A DNA stretch of 64,000 nucleotides, from contig JAUIRK010000960.1 in NCBI GenBank assembly GCA_030549495.1, forward strand, positions 62,001-126,000, in the 5' to 3' direction. The stretch's first letter is position 1; each line of letters opens with the position of its first letter. This document shows, piece after piece, positions 47,691 through 57,909 of the stretch. The position numbers were made by a program, and so were the translations under genes. The notes under the pieces are model-generated. The model was not told where the DNA came from, did not search any database, and saw nothing but the letters and a program-made list of their open reading frames with translations. The stretch is from Nectonema munidae (Eukaryota; Nematomorpha; Nectonematoida; Nectonematidae).

Positions 47691-47717
47691 TAGGGGGGGG
47701 GGGGGCAAAATATGTTC

Positions 47718-48040
47718 ATGTGACTGGTGATCTTCCATCTGATATTTCACATGATATATTTGAAGGTGTATATTGCTATATGTTTGAGGAAATGATTAAG
47801 CATTTTATTGAAAAAAAAATATTTTACTATAAATATTTAAAAAAAAAAGAATTTTTGACTTTAAATTTAAAAAAATAGATAAAAAAAAAATAAGCCAACG
47901 TTAAATTTTTTAGTTAAAGGTAAATTAAATTTCAGGCAAACTGCTGCACAAAATGCTAATTTTCTAAAATTTTTACCTTTATTTATTGCGGATCTTATTC
48001 CTCTAAAATCTAAATGATAGTTTTGGGGAAACTTTTTTAC
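47718..48040 (+). pseudogene. EnSpm-type transposase, middle part
   Basis: Reads HVTGDLPSDISHDIFEGVYC and MFEEMIKHFIEKKIFYYKYL, matching the (L)PPDIxHDxLEGV block of animal EnSpm-type transposases. A frame change in A-rich sequence leads to NKPTLNFLVKGKLNFRQTA and NFLKFLPLFIADLIPLKSK. The frame then runs into the piggyBac insertion at 48041 and resumes at 51261. Everything N-terminal to the LPSD block, including the earlier catalytic residues, is absent. Confidence 0.66.
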
Positions 48041-51000
48041 TCCCCTCGCAGGACGGACGATTTCTACACCCTTCAAAGGACGGGACAGTGGAAAAAAACT
48101 CCATTACCATTCTTATAGTAAATTCATCGCGTCATAGTAAAAAATTAGTAAAGTTTAAATAAATGAAAGTCGCCTAAAGGTTTAACTCCTAGCATAGAGC
48201 TTGGAAGTTGATTTGCGATGCTTCAAAATTATGTTAACGATCAATCGTTTGTTCAACAATAAAACGTAAACATTTGGTGGCACAGCCCGTTATCAATCAA
48301 TAATATATTACACTGCATATAGTAACGAGATTGTAATGTAGAGTAAGTATATAATGTCGCAATCTAGTGGAAATATATTTCCTTTTCATATATTCCGTTT
48401 ATATCGGCTTGATTGCGTGAAAAAAGAAATGAGGAAATTCAATACCACAAACTGTCATGTACGAGATAAATGCAAAGCGATTATCATCTGCCACCACAAT
48501 CTCGCATCAAAGTGTTAACAGCTAGAGAAAGTGTGTCACACTGAAATTACACCACTTCAAGCGTTTTGCTTCTCTTTTTTGCTAGTTATCTTAACTTTTC
48601 ATAAAAATGAGCGAATCTGATGATTTTGAATATGTTTATTCTTGCTGCTCTGATACCCAATCAGAAAGTTTTACAGATTCTTTGATATCTTTTGATAACT
48701 ATGACTCTCTAAATGCTCCTGACCATACCGTCTATTCGTTGGGGCCGACTCAAACTAATTCCGGAAGAACATTATCAAGAAATCTTCGAAATATACAAAC
48801 AAGTCCACCTGGGCCAAAAATGGAGCTGAAAGGTTGAGAGATTGTCTGCAAATTTTTAATCTTTTCATGACACATAGTCTAATACAGCATATCTACAACT
48901 GCACAAAATCAAGAATGGATAAAAATTACACGTATTTTTTGAATTATACTATAATTTTAGTATTTTGAGATAATAATTTCGAAAATTTTATTATATATAA
49001 TCAATTTTTTGGTACAACAATTGATTTTTCTATTTCAAGTCATCATATAACTGATCAAACATACCTAAAGCTAAAATTCGTTTGTAAAAAGCATGTGTAA
49101 AATGAAATTCTTCTCAATAGTTGTTATTCATAGTTATGCGAAGGTACGTGAGTGGGTAGCGAGTAAGATAAGGTAAGGTCAGAAAACTGTTAACACGACA
49201 AAAATTTTGAGCACTTTTTTTTGAAAAAATTTTTATTCTGTATTTGACTTCATATTGATCTTGTTTCAGTTGAGTTTTAGAAAAATAAGTATGAGTAAAT
49301 ATTACCCATATTTATAGGAGTACGAATCCGAGGCATCAAAGTCTCTCATCTTCATATCAGAAGTTCGTAATAAGTGATATCCTATCATACTTTAGTTGCA
49401 TTCTTTACATTGGTCAATCAAAAAATCAGTCCATCGATATAAAGTATTTTTTTTCCGAGCATCTTGGAGAGCCATTTTTGAAAGCGGATATTTCTAGAGA
49501 TATGTTTTTCCTACTCCACAGATTCATCCGATTCGATATTCGAAGTGAAAGAAACACTCATGATAAACTTTCTATCATTAGATTTTTACATGATCACTTT
49601 TACCATATTTTTTCACGATATTATACCCCCACTGATTATGTTACTATAGACGAGCAATTGGTTAAGTTTCGAGGCGTTTCTCCCATAAAAATATACGATC
49701 CATCTAAACCTGGTAAATATGGTTTAAAAATGTACCATTGTAATGACGCAAGAAGTTTTTATATTTTAAAACCTGAGTTATATGTTTCTGGATTAGATAA
49801 TAGATTTTATTTTAGCGGGGAAAACATTGTTAAACGTTTAGTAAATGATTCCAATCTTCCCAAAGGATGTGGGATTATAACCGATCGCTTCTTTACAACC
49901 TTATAATTTGTGCGTTTGGATGCCTTTGTTGCTAAGACCACAGCATTTGAAGGATCTAAAACTAGCTGCTTGCGAAAGTAGATTTTTATACACCTCACAC
50001 GCATCTCTTACAGCCTATATCCCTCGGAAACACGCTACTAGAGATTTTAAGGTGGTTTATATTTTATCTAGCCAGCATTTAGGCATCATACAAACTGAAG
50101 GTGTAGACATGATACCTGAAACAATAAGGATTTTTAATAGTTTTAAAAGTGGAGTAGATATGGCTAATAAAATGCTAAGGGCATATACATGTTATAAACC
50201 AAGTAGAAAATGGAGTTACGCTGTCTTCGCAAACTATTTAGACATTGTGTGCCATAACAGCTGGATCATCACCAAATCTAATTGTCCAACCATGTATCCC
50301 TCAACAAAAGCCGGAGGAAGAAAGTATTTTCTTAGAGACATATGTAAGTTTCTTAAGTTGTCGGAAACATCAATGAGATTGAGGGCACAAAATTTTTACA
50401 CTCCAGCTAATATTTTATCTATTTTATCTTTCTATGGATTTGAACAAAATTTTGATAGAGAAGGCCCTTCAACTTCTAGAGGCAATTGTCATATTTCCTC
50501 TTGTAAGCCAAGGAAGAGAGGAACAAGAAAATGAGATGTGTGTCATAAATTTATATGTAAAAAACACACTAAGATGATATGCACAAACTGCCGATAGCTC
50601 GTCTATAAGTTTTTTTTGCTTTTTCTAATTCAAAAATGTTTGCTTTTTGTTTTGTTTTATATTTCTTGATACTACTGTTTCTATATCTGCTAAACCTTGC
50701 TAGCATTGTACAATTAGATCAATAAACATTTTTCTTTTTTTTTTGTTATAAAAATGTTATGTTTTATTTTCAAAAATAATACTGAATTGTGTCTACATTT
50801 ATTCTTATAATAGGTATTTTGAAAATGTTGATAAAATTTTACATAATTTTTAAAACTTGGTAAAACATAGAAGGACTTTGACATAAAAAAATTGGAGGTG
50901 TTTTCACAACTGTTGAGTTTTCGATGTTTTTTGAATGAACAATTTAAGTTTTGATAGAAATTAATTTTCTAGATGGCGTTAATTTTTTTGTTTAGTTTAA

Positions 51001-51260
51001 AAATGGTTTGTGTTGAAAAATTGAAAAAATTGTCAAATTTTTTTTTACTTTTTTTCAAATATTGGGTAATGCCCTGAAACAAATGCATAGCAAAAAAAAG
51101 TTTTTAAACATAATAAAAATTTTAAATTCAGAAAAAATTCTCAAATGTTTAATTTAAATTTACATGAGGTTTTTAAACAGGCTTACATATATATTATTGG
51201 ACGAAAAATCCAATCAAATTTTTGGGGGGAGTAAAAAGCCAGGGTCCCTCCTGCGAGGGT
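48041..51260 (+). mobile_element. piggyBac-like element inserted in the EnSpm transposase
   Basis: 3,220 bp. The ends are inverted: TCCCCTCGCAGGACGGAC on the left and GTCCCTCCTGCGAGGGT on the right. The EnSpm reading frame stops at the left junction and resumes at the right one in a compatible frame (GKLFY, then CIQFICARTLTKGEIAF once the duplicated bases are counted once). The flanking bases are TTAC at 48037-48040 and TGAC at 51261-51264, a 4-bp duplication with one change. This replaces the usual TTAA. It carries its own transposase (48607-50597). Confidence 0.8.
48607..50597 (+). pseudogene. piggyBac transposase of the nested element
   Basis: It opens at an ATG with an acidic Ser-rich N-terminus (MSESDDFEYVYSCC...) and PPGPK, continuing in another frame as DCLQIFNLFMTHSLIQHIYN. 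After a poorly kept stretch it reads FSEHLGEPFLKADISRDMFF and then the core: YVTIDEQLVKFRG (first Asp), KGCGIITDRFFTT (second), FKSGVDMANKMLRAYTCYK (third) and ANYLDIVCHNSW. It closes with a Cys/His domain (CHISSCKPRK, DVCHKFICKKH, MICTNC) that crosses a TGA at 50532-50534, where the pattern predicts a Cys. Frame changes lie near 48835, between 48960 and 49480, and near 49903. All three catalytic Asp are kept. Sequence differs clearly from the PGBD3-like copy at 18.9 kb. Confidence 0.87.
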
Positions 51261-52014
51261 TGACTGCATACAATTTATTTGCGCAAGAACATTGACTAAG
51301 GGAGAAATAGCATTTCTTGAAGAACTGATAGAAAAATTTTTGCAAGCTTTTTTGCTATGCTTACCTGGATATAGACTAAAAGCCAAATTTCACTTTCTAC
51401 TTCATTATGCAAGACAGATAAAAAGGTTAGGCCCCTTGACCAGTTTTCAAACTCTACGGTTTGAGTCTAAACACTCTTATTTTAAGTCTTTATTTCAGAA
51501 GGCTAAAAATAGAAAAAATATTCTTATGTCACTATCTCTTCATCATCAATTTTATCAATCTTATTTTTCATCTGAAAAATGTCTATTTAATTATAGTATA
51601 GAAAAATATGGAAAAACTTTTGGATATAAATGTATGCCATTTGATATACAAAGTGTTTTTCAAAGTTTTTGTTTTAATATAACTAACCTTCAACATACCT
51701 TTGAATCTTTGAAAGTAAATGGATTAATCTATACAGTAGGTGATTGTGTTATAACTAAAACCCAAGAAGATATAATGATTTCATATAGTTTGATAAAGTA
51801 TTGTTTGATTTACGAAGATAAGCCATATGTTTTTTGTGAAAAACTTAAAACTACATTCTTTAATAGACATTTCTATGCATATGTTGTTAAAAAAACTAAT
51901 ATATATGAAATTTTTGAATTAAATGATCTACTAGATCCCTTTCCACATGCAATTTACTATCTACCAAATAATGATAGCTGTATAAAACCAAATCATTTTA
52001 TTCATCAAGAATAA
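51261..52014 (+). pseudogene. EnSpm-type transposase, C-terminal part
   Basis: After the piggyBac insertion the frame reads CIQFICARTLTKGEIAFLEE and PGYRLKAKFHFLLHYARQIK, then LGPLTSFQTLRFESKHSYFK. The pattern KxHFLxHYPxxIxxxGPLxxxxxxRFExKHxxFK is the hallmark C-terminal block of animal EnSpm-type transposases. About 240 further residues run without a stop to TAA at 52012-52014, including a region with VNGLIYTVGDCVI. This half is intact and the upstream part is degraded. Confidence 0.78.
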
Positions 52015-52183
52015 CACCTCTTGTTCAAGTAAATAAAACCTAAAGTCATAATTTATATTTAATTTTTTTTAAACATAATTAACAAATATCTTATTTTTCT
52101 CAATTATAAAACAAAATTTTTTGCTGGATAAAATATAATAATAATATCACTAAATAAAATAAAGTGGTTTTATGGGTGTCGAA

Positions 52184-52256
52184 AACTCATAGCTTGATGT
52201 GAGCGTTACTTCTGCGCCTTATTAATGAAAATACCGCACCAACCTTTATATTATCA
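52184..52256 (+). repeat. SINE-like repeat fragment
   Basis: Shares CTCATAGCTTGATGTG, then CTTCTGCGCCTTAT and AAAATACCGCACC with the reverse complement of 54452-54548. It probably represents the body of a tRNA-derived SINE, lying between the transposase and SAMD3-like genes of the CACTA element. Confidence 0.55.
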
Positions 52257-52313
52257 AAGTTTATGATTTTAAAATCAAATTTAATTCATTTTAGAACAAA
52301 ATGTCAAAGGTGG

Positions 52314-54050
52314 TTTTCTATATTTTGAACAACACTGTGTAAAAATTATAATAAATGAAAAAATTACAGTTAGTCTTTTTGAAAATATCGCTAAAAATAA
52401 ATTCAGTTTAAAATTAGATGAATTTTTTCTCTCCTATTATGATGAAACGCTTTGTGAATATCGGGACATGAATGAATCTAGTATAAAAGAACTTATTGAA
52501 AATAATGTTATTAAGATAAAAGTAAAAAATAAAACAATAAATAGTCCCTTAAATGGTACTTTTAAAAAAACCTCCCCTATTGAAGAAATTACTTCCAGTC
52601 CAAGTACATCTCAAGGAAATGAACTCATAAAAAAGTAAATTCATTCTATTGTGTTTATGCCTTACGACTTTTTCAGTTTTTAGACATTTTCCTCATAGTT
52701 ACACATTTCCTAAAGAATATTTGTCAAAAAGTGTCTTACTTAAACTTCAAAGTGTTAGTGAGTTAAGTAAAGTAGATATTTCTTGAATTGTGCAGACAAT
52801 TTATTGTGATATGACGTCATATGAAAGTGGATTGTAAGTTTTTTTTCATTGTTTATATTAAGTTCTAAAGAATCTTTTTCAGATATCCTACTTCTCAACA
52901 ATTCAATAAAGTGGTAGAAAGTTTTTTCACTGAATTTCCAAATGTTTTTTGTAAATCTGGTTTAAAAAAAGACGATTTAAAAGTAAGTTCTTTAATTTAT
53001 TTTCATAATTTTTTTCTAAATAAATACTTTAGAGTTTTATAAGAACAAAAATTAGATAAAAAATTCGCAAACGAAAGGAAGTTTCGAGAAAAAGATGTAC
53101 CTGAAGTGAAACAAAGAAAAAGAAACTTGAATAAAGAACCTTCTTCTTTTACTAAGGCCTCGTGGGGTTTAATTTATTATAATGGGACGATGGATTTTGA
53201 ATTTTATCAGTCACATGAAAAAAATAAAAGGGATCTTAAGGATGAGTTTTATAAAAGTACTAAAGACCTTAATATGATTACATCTAAAATGAATAGCACA
53301 TATAATCAAAGAAGAAAAGAAATAATCGATTATGGTTTTCCAATAAAGCAAATCATTGAAGATTATCCTTTTCTTACCATCTATCAGCAAGTAAGTTATG
53401 TATTAATTTATAACTTAATTTAAAATCTTAATTAATTTATAGAATACGTCTATATTAAATTTTAATTTTTTTAGATAATTATGGATTTCAAAAGAATGGA
53501 TCCGCACTTAATAGAGCAACCAGAAATCAAATTTAAAAAAGAAATGTCCATTTTTATTGACAAGTTGATTTTACAAGCTTTGAAGAGCGAGGATATAATG
53601 TTTGAAAAACTTAAGAAACTCATTGTCCTTGGAGATGACTGTAATAAATCATGTAATATCAATTTAGTTTTTATTTTTTCTAATTTAAAGTTTTTATTTT
53701 TAGTTTATAAGGATACGTTGGCTCTGCTATCATTACCCCACATCTTTAAAGAAGATTTCAAAAAAGTCATATGTTTCCTAAAAGATGGAGAAGAATTCGA
53801 TGAAAAAGTGATTAAGCTGGTAGTTAAAGATGATATATACACAAATGAAAAAGACAAATTTCAACTCAATATTGAAAATATCGTTGTTTTCGAATCAAAT
53901 ACATTTATTGAACTGTTTATCGGATTTTTCATATGCTTGATAAATATTTATAATTTATCATTTATGCCTGAGTTGAAAAAACTCTTAATTTTGTTAAAAG
54001 TACCATTTACAAAATTAATGATAATTCTAAAATGGATCAAACCACTTTAA
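52314..54050 (+). CDS. SAMD3-like accessory protein of the CACTA element
   Basis: A multi-exon gene resembling the SAMD3-like (sterile alpha motif domain-containing 3-like) proteins common in animal genomes. Exons inferred: about 52314-52638 (charged, ends SSPSTSQGNELIKK), 52684-52833, 52883-52982, 53033-53390 and 53475-54050, with GTAAG donors and AG acceptors. Family blocks in order: YPTSQQFNKVVESFFTEFP, KFANERKFR, then SWGLIYYNG, YNQRRKEIIDYG, IEDYPFL, and KVICFLKDGEEFDE near the end, followed by VFESNTFIELFIGFF where relatives have a short hydrophobic block. One TGA lies in exon 2 (KVDIS-stop-IVQ), and the link between exons 1 and 2 is uncertain. AATAAA follows at about 54104. Direction and spacing suggest it travelled with the transposase. 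Role unknown. Confidence 0.66.
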
Positions 54051-54227
54051 ATGCCATAATGAAGCTAAATAATTGAATGTAAAAATTTTTTAAGTGTTTT
54101 TTTCAATAAAGATTATAGATCTTTTTCTTTGATATTTACTAAATTTTATAATAAGTGGAAGTTATGAAAAAAAGCATTTTAAACAGCTTCTCTATTAGAA
54201 TATTAATAACATCTTCAAATTTCAAAT

Positions 54228-54375
54228 TAAAAAGCGGTGTGGTATTTTCATCCAGTAGGTATGAAGCACTGCTCAAATTGAGCTGAGAATTTCAGGCAGA
54301 AACAGAATTTGAACTAGGATCATCCGATTCAATCTGGATCTAACCAATAACAACACAACTACCACGAACTGCTAA
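54228..54375 (-). repeat. tRNA-derived SINE-like element
   Basis: On the minus strand: a head with GTGGTAGTTGTG, GATCCTAGTTCAAATTC (B-box-like, compare GGTTCRANTCC), then a body ending AAAATACCACACCGC. The same tail occurs in the neighbouring copy at 54452-54548 and at 52184. Suggests a SINE family. The tRNA part is too diverged to be a tRNA gene. Confidence 0.5.
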
Positions 54376-54451
54376 CTTTTTATTGGTTTATGAAAAATTA
54401 CAAAGATTTCAGACCATGTTACATGTAGGCAAAGTATCTGAATTATAAAGG

Positions 54452-54548
54452 TGGTGTGGTATTTTAATTGATAAGGCGCAGAAGCATCACACACATCAAG
54501 CTATGACTTTCCATTGCCTGCGCTCTAACCAAACACACACGCAACCAC
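54452..54548 (-). repeat. tRNA-derived SINE-like element, second copy
   Basis: Minus strand: GTGTGTTTGGTTAGAGCGC (A-box-like), GTCATAGCTTGATGTGTG, CTTCTGCGCCTTATC, AAAATACCACACCACC. Same tail as the 54228 copy; the body matches 52184-52256. Confidence 0.5.
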
Positions 54549-54803
54549 AAATCTCAATTATAATTTTGATACTTTTAAAATAGTTTTTTTTGGAAAATTT
54601 TCACTACACTTGGTAGTAAAATATATTTATTCTTAAAATAGTAAATACCTTTTACTTGCCTAGGTAGTATAAGCATTTTACTACTTTAGGAGTAAACTCG
54701 TTTTACTATTTTTTAGTGTAATTTTACTAAATAAACAGTAAAATTAGGCATAGTAATATTTACCATCTTTTTTAGTTATATTTACATCTTATTTTTTAGA
54801 GTG

Positions 54804-54990
54804 ATTATATAATTATTTAGATTAAAAGTTTCTTTTTTGAGATGAGCTGTCCATATGTAAATCACTTTTTTGTCAGGTTTGAATGATTTTCATAAAAATG
54901 AATATCACCACTGAATTATGTATGCTTGAAAATGGGTATATGTGTATAAAAAAATATTATATAATTATTTAGATAAAAAGCTAGAAAAAA
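54804..54990 (+). repeat. Array-2 unit to the right of the CACTA element
   Basis: A little over one array-2 unit in the same orientation as 46940-47690 (GAGATGAGCTGTC, TCAGGTTTGAATGATTTTC, AATATCACCACTGAATT). It starts exactly at the CACTA terminus, which supports insertion of that element into the array. Confidence 0.72.
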
Positions 54991-54997
54991 AATCTGT

Positions 54998-55213
54998 AAT
55001 CAAAGAATCGAAAAATGTTCAAATTAAAAAATATTTATTCTTTTTAAATATATCGTTGGCTCCCCTTACTTTTAAAATTGAAAGATAAACCTAGTCTTTA
55101 ATAATTATTTTTTATCAAATTATGCACATACGAAACTAAAAGTAAGGGGAGCCAACGATATATTTAAAAAGAATAAATATTTTTTGATTTGAACATTTTT
55201 CGATTCTTTGATT
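54998..55213. repeat. Near-perfect palindrome, 77-bp arms, 63-bp loop
   Basis: Left arm 54998-55073, right arm 55137-55213. The arms hold AATCAAAGAATCGAAAAATG, ATATCGTTGGCTCCCC and TTACTTTTA facing their complements, with essentially one mismatch. The transcript would fold into a long stable hairpin. The outer part of each arm is the same sequence as the start of the 161-bp tandem unit to the right, so the palindrome may come from an inverted duplication of that unit's edge. Confidence 0.9.
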
Positions 55214-55740
55214 ATTCGACAAATATAATATTTAAAATCGTGCAAATTGCAAAGTATAGGTAATAACTTTTGTAACATCGTATGAGGTAGCAAAATATGA
55301 ACAGAAAGTTTGATATTTTTGGATTTTTTAAAGAATATTTTTCGATTCTTTGATTACAGAATTTTATTTTGATTATTTTACAAATATAATATTTAAAATC
55401 GTGCAAATTGCAAAGTATAGGTAATAACTTGTGTAACATCGTATGAGGTAGCAAAATATGAACAGAAAGTTTGATATTTTTTGATTTTTTAAAGAATATT
55501 TTTCGATTCTTTGATTACAGAATTTTATTTTGATTATTTGACAAATATAATATTTAAAATCGTGCAAATTGCAAAGTATAGGTAATAACTTGTGTAACAT
55601 CGTATGAGGTAGCAAAATATGAACAGAAAGTTTGATATTTTTTGATTTTTTAAAGAATATTTTTCGATTCTTTGATTACAGAATTTTATTTTGATTATTT
55701 GATAAAATATATTATTTAATATCGTGAAAAAATTAATAAC
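55199..55740 (+). repeat. 161-bp tandem array, three and a half copies
   Basis: Units begin at TTCGATTCTTTGATTA: 55199 (a short first unit, 142 bp), 55341, 55502 and 55663 (partial). The second and third are almost identical over 161 bp, including TGTAACATCGTATGAGGTAG, so expansion is recent. Open frames of 80 codons on the minus strand repeat with the same period and are a by-product. Confidence 0.92.
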
Positions 55741-55794
55741 TTATCTAACATCCTCTCCCCGAATGAGGTATATCAAATCTTACATCTAGCAAAA

Positions 55795-56130
55795 TATGAA
55801 CTGATAGGTTGGAGATGAATTATCGCGGTATACAGGTTGGAGATGAACCATCGTAGTATACAGGTATAATGTATATAGGTAATAACTTATGTAGCATCGT
55901 CTCCCCGAATGAGGTATATCTAATCTTACATCTAGCAGAATGTGAACAGAAAGTTGAAAATTGTCTCCCTAGTTATTTGTACATGGAATAGAAACCATCG
56001 TAGTATACAGGTTGAAGATGAATCATCGTAGTATACAGGTTGGAGATGAATCATGGTAGTATATAGTTTGGAGATGAATCATCGTAGAATATAGGTTGGA
56101 TAAGAATCATCGTAATATACGGGTTGGAGA
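55795..56130 (+). repeat. Minisatellite, about 27-bp unit
   Basis: Repeats of a unit close to GGTTGGAGATGAATCATCG + TAGTATACA, about eight times with interruptions, plus a duplicated GTATATCxAATCTTACATC segment at about 55767 and 55912. Non-coding. Confidence 0.8.
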
Positions 56131-56639
56131 TATTATATAATTATTTAATTTCAAAAAGGTCAAGGCTAAATAAATCTTGAAGATTTTTATCAATAAATGA
56201 TGATCAGATATTATGTTTTGCATTTGGAAAAAAATATTTGAAATGAAAATCAATAAATTTGGTTATAATTGGTGTTTGCATTTCAGGAGGATATTTAAAA
56301 GCAAGGAAAAAGAAAATAATTTTGATATTTTTGGTGTAAGAGTTATAAAATATTTGACATCTGTTATACATAAATATAGATGTACATTTTATGAAATATA
56401 TTTCATCAATTTTTCCACAAAAATAGAAATTCTAGAACTTTTAAGGGATAGAATATAAACAGAATTTTTTAGGTCTATATAGAGCAACAAAAAATTTCAT
56501 AGAACGCAAAAATAGTATCGTAATATATTTTTTCAAACATAAGTACAAAACATTAAAAATTATGTATAGTATTATATATTCTTTGGCATATTTCTCCTTT
56601 GAGTGAATTATTTTTAGTAGAGTGTTGTTGTTTTAAAAA

Positions 56640-57909
56640 TCATGAAATTTTCACAAGAACTCGTTGGATTATATTTCACACATTAAATGGCTTTTAAAGT
56701 CTCAACACTTAATTGTGATTTTTCTGATGTCCATACTTTATTCACCGTAGAAAAAAGACGTTCAGTTGCAGCATTAGTTCCTGTTGAGTACAGTGCATAT
56801 TCCACTATCTTCAGTGCATTATTTGGAATATGGTTTGCTTCAAAATGGTGAAATGCTTCCAACCATTTGTTCTCTATCGTGATTTTCGCTGATGCCCAAA
56901 ATTTAATCTTTTCATTATCAATATATTTTTTTTAATAATGATGCCTCATTAAAAAGATCATTTTCGGAAATATTACTATATGGAAAATTTTGAGTAATAT
57001 AATCGAATGATTTTTGCACATCTTTCCATTTAAGTTCTTGTTTCAATGTAACCCAATGAAAATGTTCAATATCATTGTAATGTCTAACCGCTCATGACAT
57101 TGAAATTTTAAATTATTTACTTCATTTGCCACTTCGATTACAGAAATTTTGTCACCTTCAATAAATTTTATAGCATTTTGAGAAAGAGCTGCTTGATTTT
57201 GTACAAACTCTAGCCAAATTTTATAAGAATCTTTTTCAAAAAACTCTTCTAAAATTCTAGAACATTTATCCTGTGATAGAAAGTAGGATTTCAAGGGATC
57301 ATATATTTTTAAAATTCTTTCCATAGCTGGCAAAAAAAGCTAACCAGCGCGTTTTACTGTATTCAAGGATTTTTTGATATTCGACTCCCGCAGTTTCACA
57401 AAATTCATTAAGCATTTCAACGCGCACAATGTATATATAGAAATAAGAATATATTTTTTGTACATCAAGTGAAAAATTTATCAATCTAATGTTATAAATT
57501 TCGATGAAACACTTAAAAAGTAATATATTTTGAAAATTAATTTTTTCACAATTTTTTTGCAAACTCGAAATTTCCATTTTTTTGATACTTTTCGAACAGT
57601 CATCTTTTACTTAGCTTTTATTGATGATATAAAAATATTAAAACTGCTAAAACAAAAAATTTAAAACGAAAAAATAAATCAAGTAAATAACAATTCTAAA
57701 TAGTGATCATTATTTTTTACCAAACTAAAAATTAACAAAAATAATATGAAATTCATATCCTGGCAAAGTAGTCACATGGCCACCGAAAATCGTATATTGC
57801 CGTTTTTTGGCTTGTCGTGCATTCTTTTCTAAAATCGGGACTTTTTTAAAATGGCCCGGGACGCGCGACAATTTGTTGAAAATCTGGACTGTCCCGCCAA
57901 AAGCGGGAA
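56640..57909 (-). pseudogene. KIAA1586-like hAT transposase remnant with terminus
   Basis: Minus strand. An upstream terminal sequence, GTGACCAGACTTCCCGC near 57893-57909, is typical of a hAT subgroup. Then the transposase: ILEYSKTRWLAFF, a shift to MERILKIYDPLKSYFLSQDK, WLEFVQNQAALSQNAIKF and EGDKISVIEVANEVNNLKF. After a gap come ALYSTGTNAATERLFSTVN and KVWTSEKSQLSVETLKAI before a stop near 56695. The last block is the hAT dimerisation domain. At least three breaks. The other terminus was not found. Confidence 0.75.

Larger units (their letters stand above)
44549..47705 (+). mobile_element. TTAA-flanked tandem-repeat element, copy A
   Basis: Starts at TTAA (44545-44548) with CCCCATTAGTGCTGGG and GGGGCGTAAAA. 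It contains a first tandem array (about 44905-45880), a single-copy middle (46000-46860) and a second array (about 46940-47690), then stops at a 13-base G run. Copy B at 58645 to the window end has the same parts in reverse order and opens with TTAACC-ATATTAGTGCTGGG, which identifies both sequences as inverted ends of one family. Copy A's right end has been lost at the G run. No transposase is seen, so it is a large non-autonomous element, probably piggyBac-like from its TTAA target. Confidence 0.7.
47707..54803 (+). mobile_element. CACTA/EnSpm-type element with two genes, left end lost
   Basis: It holds an EnSpm-type transposase remnant (47718-48040 resumed at 51261-52014) and a SAMD3-like second gene (52314-54050). 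The right terminus at 54803 reads, on the minus strand, CACTCTAAAAAATAAGATG, and a second similar block, CACTAAAAAATAGTAAAACG, lies about 90 bp inside, with several TAGTAAAA subterminal repeats. CACT-starting ends with subterminal repeats are the EnSpm signature. The right flank (54804 on) is array-2 sequence from the TTAA element, so the CACTA element entered that array. The left terminus is missing at the G run. A piggyBac (48041-51260) is nested inside. Confidence 0.72.

Noticed and set aside
53481-54050. Frame 53481-54050 as a stand-alone gene
   Set aside because: It fits as the last exon of the SAMD3-like gene: an acceptor precedes it at 53473-53474 and the phase matches the 53390 donor.
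55212-55615. Two 80-codon minus-strand frames, nearly identical
   Set aside because: They repeat with the 161-bp tandem period and have no coding signature; by-product of the array.
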